Under the pieces are notes generated by a model, which saw only the letters and a list, made by a program, of their open reading frames with translations, searched no databases and was not told the origin of the DNA. Of a DNA stretch of 16,703 bases, positions 9,752 to 15,727 are shown piece after piece (within the stretch, counting starts at the first letter, position 1; every line of letters starts with the position of its first letter). Location of the stretch: contig GG745353.1 in assembly GCA_000151295.1 (NCBI GenBank), positions 863,277-879,979 of the forward strand, given 5' to 3'. Both the position numbers and the translations under genes were made by a program. Origin of the DNA: Allomyces macrogynus ATCC 38327 (lineage: Eukaryota > Blastocladiomycota > Blastocladiomycetes > Blastocladiales > Blastocladiaceae).

Positions 9752-10139
9752 GGTCAGAATGATGCCGTTGTTTCTTCTTGATTGGATGCGCCTCCATGCC
9801 ACGACGACAAAGAACAATTGCCCCCAGCTTGCGCATCAAGTTTCACTCCAGTTTGCAAAAGATTTATGAGGTCCCGCAAACTGTTAGTGGGCAGTGCCTC
9901 AACACAAGCTGGCACGCCATGCATAGGTGGTCAAGCAAGGCGAATTTGGGGGACATGACAACCATTTTGCTCACACAGTTGCTGTGCATGTCCGAGATTT
10001 GTCCAGCCCATCTTTCCACAAGATGCGTAACTCAGAATCGAACCAAACACAATCTCATCCGCTCTCCCCAACCACAACCTTTCGGAGCCGCCACGACCCA
10101 AGGAGTCCATTGCACCTACAAGACTGTCGTGAACCAGCT
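9752..10139. other. Spacer between the two ILEI-like paralogues
   Basis: No separate gene is supported. The frame of copy 2 is open upstream to GTG 9927 with an in-frame ATG at 10023, but that stretch is Ser/His/Pro-rich and lacks a counterpart in copy 1. I treat it as leader, with CTCTCCCCAACCACAAC near 10060-10077. Confidence 0.4.
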
Positions 10140-10859
10140 ATGAACCGGCCCCAGCGCTTGCCGATGCCGAAGTTCGACGACGCCATGTTCAAGTCCCCCG
10201 AGTGGCAAATGCCTGACGAGGACGGTGATTTGAGCATCGCATCTACCGACAAGTCGTACCTGATCGCGCACTTGGAGATTGAAAACTGCAACCTGCGCAA
10301 TCAGCTTGATGCCAAGGACCGCAAGCTTGCAGCGTTGCGCAAGAAGGATGAAGAGCTAAAGGGTAATGTTGCGGGAATCGGCGGCAAGACGCTTGATCCG
10401 ATTCCCGTGCGTGCGCGCGTCATTGGGAAACCTGGGTGCTGGAATTTTGATCTTGAGATTGATGGCCACTGCCACCAGACCCGATTTTGCGGCTTGCGCA
10501 TCGTCATTCTGCGTCGTGGACCTGACGGCAAGATCACGACACGGGACGACGATGTTGAGACATGGGTAGACCAAGAAAATGACAAGCGGCTTGGGTTCAT
10601 GTTTGAGCTGCTGAACATTCGTGAGTTCGACGACGCGCTGCCGATTGTTGGCGTGGTTGTCGCGGCGTCGGATGACATGAAGCGCAGCTTGAAGGAAGTG
10701 GAGCGCAATACGATTGCGACGTGTTTTGGGTCCCAGCGCATCGGCAAATACCTGGATGGGTTTGTGCTCGTCGCGAAACCTGGCGACCCCACGGCGATGA
10801 TGGAGAGCGCGGCGACTGGAAAACAGGGGTCGACCGGATGGGTGGAGATGGTTTTGTGA
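10140..10859 (+). CDS. Coiled-coil plus ILEI/FAM3 (PANDER)-like domain protein, copy 2, intact
   Basis: A 239-aa product from ATG 10140. Residues 1-39 are acidic and polar, 40-76 form a coiled coil (LEIENCNLRNQLDAKDRKL), and 88-237 are an ILEI/PANDER-type domain. The visible pattern is PVRARVIG, then WNFDLEIDG, CGLRIVILRRGPDGK, the FDTY-like position (VETW), LPIVGVVVAASDDMKRSL, CFGSQRI, LDGFVLVAKPGDP and GSTGWVEM. The same strand order occurs in FAM3/ILEI and the POMGNT1 stem domain. In animals the fold is found in secreted signalling proteins and carbohydrate-binding contexts. Here there is no signal peptide or membrane segment, so an intracellular, possibly self-associating protein is likelier. 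It is a tandem paralogue of the gene at 8753: LDAKDR-L in the coil and ILRRG-DGK in the domain are shared. ATG 10023 is a possible longer start, disfavoured because copy 1 has no matching extension. The molecular function is unknown. Confidence 0.72.
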   Translation: MNRPQRLPMPKFDDAMFKSPEWQMPDEDGDLSIASTDKSYLIAHLEIENCNLRNQLDAKDRKLAALRKKDEELKGNVAGIGGKTLDPIPVRARVIGKPGCWNFDLEIDGHCHQTRFCGLRIVILRRGPDGKITTRDDDVETWVDQENDKRLGFMFELLNIREFDDALPIVGVVVAASDDMKRSLKEVERNTIATCFGSQRIGKYLDGFVLVAKPGDPTAMMESAATGKQGSTGWVEMVL

Positions 10860-11055
10860 TTGGAAAAATACAAGTCAGCAACAATGATGCTTTCCTGTTT
10901 CATGTTGGTGCTGCACACGAGTTCCGCACTGTCATTCTCTCCAAAGAGTAGCAAACACGAGGGTCTAAAAATTCGTCTCTCCAGCCATCGTGCACTCCAC
11001 GCCCATCCTTCTCCACCCGCCATGCCGACGGTAGCCCCAGTCATTATCTCCTCCA

Positions 11056-14000
11056 TCAGTCGCCGGCGCCCGCACCAAGTCGTGGTGGTGGGCTCACCGA
11101 TGTCGCTCCCGGCGCAAGCAGCGGCGCCAGCGCCGCCGTCTTAAATGCCTCTCCCTCGCTCGCCATCGTGATCGGTGCTGGCGCGACCGCGGCCAGACTC
11201 GGCTTCTTGGTCACCATCGTCATACCCGGCTCGACGGAACCCAAGTCCGGGTACGTGCGTGCCATTAGCTGCGCGTGCTCCTCGCGGAGCACGGTCGCGT
11301 CGTCAGGGCGGAACTGCGCTTGCCAGCTATCGACACAGACGGTCAGCTGATGGGTGGAGGGACATGATGGTGCGGAGTGACTTCACGTACTAGGCCACGG
11401 TCAAGTCCGGCAGGAGCGCGGCGACGGGGATGACGGCCGCAACGAACCAGTACGCAGGCGTCGCGTACATGGCCGAGTTGGTGCCGATCGGGATGTTGTC
11501 GATGGCGCCGCCCGTGCTGAGCTGGCTCAGCGTGATGCCCTCGACGACGCCGAGCGTCAGGACGTACAGGATGAGCGAAATGACGAGGCCCGCGGCCGTG
11601 ATCCAGGTCCAATAGCTAACAGTGGATGTTGTCAACCCATGACTCGGCGCGAGTCATCCGGTAAGCGCAGATAACGTACTGAGACTGCAGCGCAATCTTG
11701 GCCGTGACGACGAGCAGCATCGTGATCCCATTGAGCCACTGGTACTGGAAAACATCGCCCGTGAACCCCGCCGCCGCCAGGGCGCCCGTGCCGTCAAACA
11801 AGCAGTACATGCCAAACCACTGCACGGCTGTATGCCAAATGCACGAGACGGTCCAGGCGACGAGCCGGTGCCACGCCCACGGCGACGCGTCGCGCGCGCT
11901 CATATACGCAGCTGGATACCGCTGCAGCTGCGGCTCGGGAACGTCCTTTTCGAGAAACCCGTACAGGAACGGGGGCAGGAAAGTATAAAGTACGTTCCAA
12001 TACGGCATCATCCAGGCACTGTAGTTGGTCTTGCGGAGAGATGTTCGTCAGTTTCGGGGCACCCTTGCAAGAAAAGGCGAATAATTTGGACACGAACCGA
12101 GCCGCTCCAAATATTCCAGAACCCAAACAGGAACTGGATCGTGATGAACGATATGTTCTTGTAGAACGAGTAGATAACGAGGTACGAGAGCCGTTGCAGC
12201 GAGTAGCGGCCGTGGATCGACAGGAGTCGCAGCAGTGCGCGAAACTCGACAATCGCAAAGTCGGCGGCGCGCACGGCCTGGGCGCCCTCGACGCCCTCGA
12301 TTCCGACGCCGATATGCGCTTCCTGAATCATCGACACGTCGTTGGCGCCGTCGCCAATGCTCAGCGTCGTGACGCCGAGCTCCGTCTTGACGAGCCGCAC
12401 GACCTGAGCCTTTTGGATGGGCGAAACGCGAGCACCTGCGGGGAAAGGAACGTCAGCCCAACGGTCTCAACCAACTCCTTCACGGACCCAAACGGCCCAG
12501 GTACGTACAAATGACCGACATGCACGCCGTCGCGATCGCGAGCAATTCGCGCGGACACGTCTCGAGCGCCATGGCGAGCGCGTCCCCCGTGACCACGAGC
12601 GCGCACCGCAACTGGTCCCCACCCTCTGCCGCGGCCGCGACCACATCCCAGCACCGCGCCATCTGTTCGGCCAAATCTGGCAGCGTGGGAGCATCAATTT
12701 TCAAGATAGTCATGTCGCGCGCCACGAGCCGGCAACTGTGACCGATATTGACCGCTGTCTCGGTTTTATCGCCCGTGAGCAGCCACACGCGAATCCCGCT
12801 CGCGAGCAGCGCCTCGATCGTTTCGGGTACCTGGTCCTGGAGCCGGTCCTCGATGGCCGACGCGCCGAGCAAGTCGAACCCGCGCTCATAATGGTCAGCA
12901 ACACGCGCGATACGGGCGTCGCGGTCGTCGAGCGCGCGCGCGCGTCGTCAAGCTGCGCCTGGAACCGCGTATAAGCGTCGTTCGCGAGCGATTTAGCTGC
13001 AAACACGAGCGTGCGCAGTCCCTGCTCGGAAAAATCGTGCAGGTGCCGCGTCGTAGCGACGAGCGCTGGGTCGGTTGCGGGTACGCGCAGGCGCGGGACC
13101 ATGATGTTGTCGGCACCCTTGCAGTAGGCGACGACGGCGCCCGTCTCGTCGCGCACGACGACGGTCATGCGTTTCCGGTCGGAGTTGAATTCGAGCACGG
13201 CGAGAATCGTGACCTCGACGGGGACGCCGAGTTCCGTGAACCGCACCGTGTTCTTGGTGCGCTGTACGAGCTGCACGTGCGCGCGTATCCCTTTGAGCAG
13301 CGCGATTTCGTCGGGCGATTGCGACTCGTACGTGACTGGTGATATGGCACGGAGAGGTTAGTGTGGGCGGCAACGCAACGGAAAAGCGTGCACGACGACG
13401 CACCTTCCCCATTCTCCATCGATGGGATCGCACTGTTGCAGAGCAAAATGCACCGCCACAGCTGCCGCATCGCGTCCGTCGGCGCCTTGATCCCCGGCAA
13501 TTCCGCGACCGACGTGACCATATCCCCGAGACAGACTTTCACGAGCACCATTTCATTGCGCGTGAGCGTGCCCGTCTTGTCGGAAAACACGTACTCGACG
13601 ACGCTCAGGTCCTCATTAAGGTTGCTGTTGTTGACGCGCATCGGGCGGCCGTTGACCGACTTGAGCTCATCGTCCCAGACCATGAACTGCCGCTGGATGA
13701 CGCGCACGGCCTCGATGATCACAAAGAGCGAGACGGGAATCGTGTACGAGTAGAGAATGAAGGCGTTCATGAACAGTTCGAGCAGGCCGCTCGCGGTGCC
13801 GTCGAGGTCAACGTAGCCGGCGGCTTGCAGGTACCACGAGGCTTTTTGCACGTCAGCGATCTATATCGGATGGAGGCAGAACATCAGACGACGGCCGGTA
13901 TGGAAAGGTGGTTGTGGTGCGCACCCACCCGCTGCTGCCCGAGAATCATCGAGACGACGAGCATCAGGGCATTGTAGGCAAATGCGAGCGAGACGACCGT

Positions 14001-14660
14001 GTTGACCTTGTCCTCCATGGTGCTGAACTTGAGCCCGCCCTGTTTCAAGTTCCTGGCAGTGGCACGCCGTGAATAACCATCCCGCAAACCATCCACTATT
14101 CCTCGAATCAACGTACTTGAAGATCTTGGTCTCAACGCCTGCGTAGACGACGACGCCGTAGCAATGGTCGGTGTTGCGCAAAAACGACCCGCGCAGGAGC
14201 AACTGGCTGCTGCTGAGCGAGTGCGCCTCTGCCGGCGCGGCCGTGTCGGCGGCATCCTGCACGTACAGCACACCCTCAAACTTGTGTAGGTTCTCGTTGG
14301 GCAGCTCGCACTGGATTCGGCCCGTCAGTTGCGATATCTGCGACGGAGTTGACGCGTGCATCGTTGCGGGCAGGCCGTTGCGCCGTTTGAGCGAGGTCTC
14401 ACTGTAAAGATAGCCAAGCGTCAGTGAATAGACTCACGGGTGAGCTAGTGAAAGTGGACACGCACCCGTCGAGTTCCGAGGTTTCGATAAAGCAGTTGCC
14501 GTCCTCGTACGACGTCGACAGGAGCATCAAGTCGGCGGGGACCTTGTCGCCCTTTTTCAAGAACACCTGGGTCGCATTTCGGCGTCAGTCCCATCTACTG
14601 ACCCAAACACGGTGGGGAACGTCGTACAATATCCCCTGGTGTCAAATCCATGGTCATAAT
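11056..14660 (-). CDS. P4-type ATPase (phospholipid flippase), nine introns, N-terminus missing, one frameshift
   Basis: Predicted to flip phospholipids to the cytosolic leaflet of Golgi, endosome or plasma membrane. About 1000 residues are visible in ten exons: 14628-14660 (right end approximate), 14466-14566, 14117-14401, 13929-14052, 13404-13860, 12509-13335, 12098-12435, 11680-12029, 11391-11615 and 11056-11326. In order: PGDIV and [12 protein letters not shown], actuator loop [28 protein letters not shown], the P4-type TM4 motif [12 protein letters not shown] (usual PISL), phosphorylation site DKTGTLT (Asp codon 13579-13581), [84 protein letters not shown], then TM5-TM10 including [12 protein letters not shown] and a TM9-10 exon. 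The tail ends at TGA 11056-11058. Two defects: everything before PGDIV (TM1-2, roughly 150-250 residues in the family) is absent because the repeat array begins there, and the frame slips in a GC run at 12932-12944. Whether it is an active gene is uncertain. Confidence 0.88.
11327..11390 (-). other. Intron 9 of P4-ATPase (64 nt)
   Basis: Donor GTACGT, branch CTGAC, acceptor CGATAG. It removes an apparent in-frame TAG and joins LLPDLTVAY to [16 protein letters not shown], the usual cytosolic C-tail after TM10. Confidence 0.82.
11616..11679 (-). other. Intron 8 of P4-ATPase (64 nt)
   Basis: Donor GTACGT, branch-like TTGAC, acceptor TGTTAG. Splicing gives [16 protein letters not shown], matching the family's KAALET-YWTW. 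Confidence 0.83.
12030..12097 (-). other. Intron 7 of P4-ATPase (68 nt)
   Basis: Donor GTTCGT (weaker), branch CTGAC, acceptor CGCAAG. Phase 0: joins NIWSGS to [15 protein letters not shown], the conserved SGQT-x-Y-x-x-W region of P4-ATPases. Confidence 0.78.
12436..12508 (-). other. Intron 6 of P4-ATPase (73 nt)
   Basis: Donor GTACGT, branch CTGAC, acceptor CCGCAG. Splicing gives [16 protein letters not shown], matching the conserved VICCRVSPLQKA motif. Confidence 0.87.
13336..13403 (-). other. Intron 5 of P4-ATPase (68 nt)
   Basis: Donor GTGCGT, branch CTAAC, acceptor CACCAG. Splicing gives [19 protein letters not shown], the conserved SPDE segment of the nucleotide-binding domain. Confidence 0.87.
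13861..13928 (-). other. Intron 4 of P4-ATPase (68 nt)
   Basis: Donor GTGGGT, branch-like CTGAT at about 13883-13887, acceptor ATATAG. Phase 0: joins SMILGQQR to [12 protein letters not shown]. The acceptor is the least certain part. Confidence 0.68.
14053..14116 (-). other. Intron 3 of P4-ATPase (64 nt)
   Basis: Donor GTACGT, acceptor TGCCAG; no clear CTRAY branch site. Splicing joins VETKIFK to [17 protein letters not shown], a conserved P4 junction region. Confidence 0.82.
14402..14465 (-). other. Intron 2 of P4-ATPase (64 nt)
   Basis: Donor GTGCGT, branch CTGAC, acceptor TTTACAG. Splicing restores ELDG-ETSLKRR, the conserved DGET dephosphorylation loop. Confidence 0.85.
14567..14627 (-). 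other. Intron 1 of visible P4-ATPase (61 nt)
   Basis: Donor GTACGA, branch-like ACTGACG, acceptor CCCAG. Phase 0: splicing joins PGDI to [13 protein letters not shown], the normal P4 spacing between GDIV and PAD. Confidence 0.7.
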
Positions 14661-14675
14661 GTCCGTGACAATGCC

Positions 14676-14700
14676 TGTCCTATACCTACGGTATAGGACA
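14676..14700. repeat. Perfect inverted repeat (10-bp arms, 5-nt loop) at the repeat-array start
   Basis: TGTCCTATAC (14676-14685) and GTATAGGACA (14691-14700) are exact reverse complements. The right-hand 16 bases (14685-14700, CCTACGGTATAGGACA) recur exactly at 14763-14778. Confidence 0.8.
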
Positions 14701-14705
14701 CTGTC

Positions 14706-14900
14706 CCCATACTCCGTATGCCACATGAAGTGTCATACTCCGTATGTAGGACAATGTCCCAACCTACGGTATAGGACAAATACCCCGTATGTGGGACATA
14801 ATATAACTTGTCATAATACCCCGTATGGTGGGACATAATATAGCTTATCATAATACTCCGTATGTGGGACATATTATAACTTGTCATAATACCCCGTATG
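14706..14900. repeat. Tandem array with CCGTATG core, 36-37 bp period in its right part
   Basis: The core TA(C/T)(C/T)CCGTATG starts at 14710, 14736, 14781, 14817, 14854 and 14890. The last four are spaced 36, 37 and 36 bp and share a full unit of the form core, then GGGACATAATATAACTT, then GTCATAA. The first two are more divergent. The array sits exactly between the flippase coding sequence and the AT-rich right end. Confidence 0.85.
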
Positions 14901-15184
14901 GTGGACTTCAACATTTTTTTTTGAACACAATTGAATTTTTTTTGATGTTTCTCAAATTTTTTCGCCAAGGCTGTATGTACGTTGGGACTCGCCTTCTACT
15001 TGGCTTCTTGACTTGTCTTTTTCCAGCGGGCATCCTTCTCTTTTATATCTATGCCTTACCCCGATCGATCTTTGTTTCGATAATTCGATCGCCCTAAGCC
15101 ACTCACACGTGAGCCTTACTCTACCCTTGACCGTCCCTGCCATTTATCGATCATTTTCACATCCCGCTTTCCTTTCGAAATAAA

Positions 15185-15247
15185 CGAACCACCCCCGGGT
15201 GAGGTGCAGTATCGTCCAGTAAATGAACGATACTACACCGTGGTTCG
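15185..15247. repeat. Long branched hairpin / cruciform
   Basis: The outer arms CGAACCAC (15185-15192) and GTGGTTCG (15240-15247) pair exactly. The inner arms GGTGCAGTATCGT (15203-15215) and ACGATACTACACC (15227-15239) pair with one mismatch around an 11-nt loop (15216-15226). The left-side insert can alternatively form its own small stem, CACCC/GGGTG, at 15190-15201. Twenty of 21 arm positions pair. The role is unknown; a replication or nicking site is one possibility. Confidence 0.7.
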
Positions 15248-15414
15248 GGTCAGGGACTACTTCGCCTCTCGTAGTGCGTTCGCCCAAGACATCCTTCACT
15301 TCTGGCGGGCGTACTCTCCTTTTATTCCCTTCCTTGCCTCATATCGATCTTTTTATCGATGCCTCCCGCCTCCTGCCTCCTCCCCTTTGGGGATCAAACT
15401 TTCATTTCTTTGTT

Positions 15415-15648
15415 GGTTACAAACTCACTTTGTAACCGCCTTTTTTTTCAACTCTCAATTGCTTACCGCACTCTCTTTTTACTGGTTACAAAGTTACAAA
15501 CTTTTTTCTATTAAAGTCTATAGTATTTTTTAATTTATGTAGATATACAAAAAAATGTAAAGTGAGACTACGATTCAAAAAACTTTGTAACCGTGTAACC
15601 ACTCACGGGTCCAAACAAAAGTACTGGTTACAAACTCACTTTGTAACC
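15415..15648. repeat. Symmetric GGTTACAAA iteron-like set around an AT-rich core (candidate replication origin)
   Basis: Two identical 23-bp palindromes (arms GGTTACAAA and TTTGTAACC, spacer CTCAC) lie at 15415-15437 and 15626-15648. Between them, GGTTACAAAGTTACAAA at 15484-15500 and the oppositely oriented TTTGTAACCGTGTAACC at 15584-15600 face each other across a strongly AT-rich core of about 80 bp. The arrangement resembles initiator-binding iterons flanking an unwinding region, and the gene next door is a helicase. The origin role is inference. Confidence 0.65.
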
Positions 15649-15687
15649 AACACAAATTCAACATCAATCCTTCGATAGAACTTTTGT

Positions 15688-15725
15688 CCCCCGAAGGGGG
15701 AAAGGGAAAAAGGGAAGAAGGGGGG
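15688..15725 (-). terminator. GC hairpin and polypurine/polypyrimidine stretch just past the helicase stop
   Basis: CCCCC-GAA-GGGGG at 15688-15700 forms a short hairpin, followed on the plus strand by a pure A/G run to 15725. It lies directly 3' of the minus-strand helicase, whose stop is 15728-15730. It could mark transcript ends or be a structural element. Confidence 0.3.
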
Positions 15726-15727
15726 CG

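Larger units (their letters stand above)
14901..15727. other. AT-rich non-coding stretch with candidate origin elements
   Basis: No gene is supported in about 830 bp. It contains A/T homopolymer runs, four ATCGAT(C) motifs (15064, 15146, 15343, 15355), the hairpin at 15185-15247, the GGTTACAAA set at 15415-15648 and a polypurine stretch at 15688-15725. Small open frames (14825-15097 and 15204-15533 plus) show no recognisable features. Confidence 0.55.

Noticed and set aside
8483..9817. 444-codon minus-strand frame over ILEI-like copy 1
   Set aside because: Antisense to a clear domain-bearing frame that has an intact paralogue; no domain of its own.
14706..14900. CRISPR-like array
   Set aside because: The units are contiguous tandem repeats without unique spacers, in eukaryotic DNA.
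14654..14968. Minus-strand 104-codon frame rich in Tyr/Ser/His/Ile
   Set aside because: It is a translation of the 36-37 bp tandem repeat, not a gene.
15180..15255. tRNA-like segment because of GGTTCG near 15242
   Set aside because: No acceptor, D or anticodon arms in the right places; the GGTTCG is part of the hairpin arm.
15204..15533. 109-codon plus-strand frame (and 14825-15097)
   Set aside because: Hydrophobic and low-complexity translations of AT-rich DNA overlapping the hairpin and repeats; no domain.
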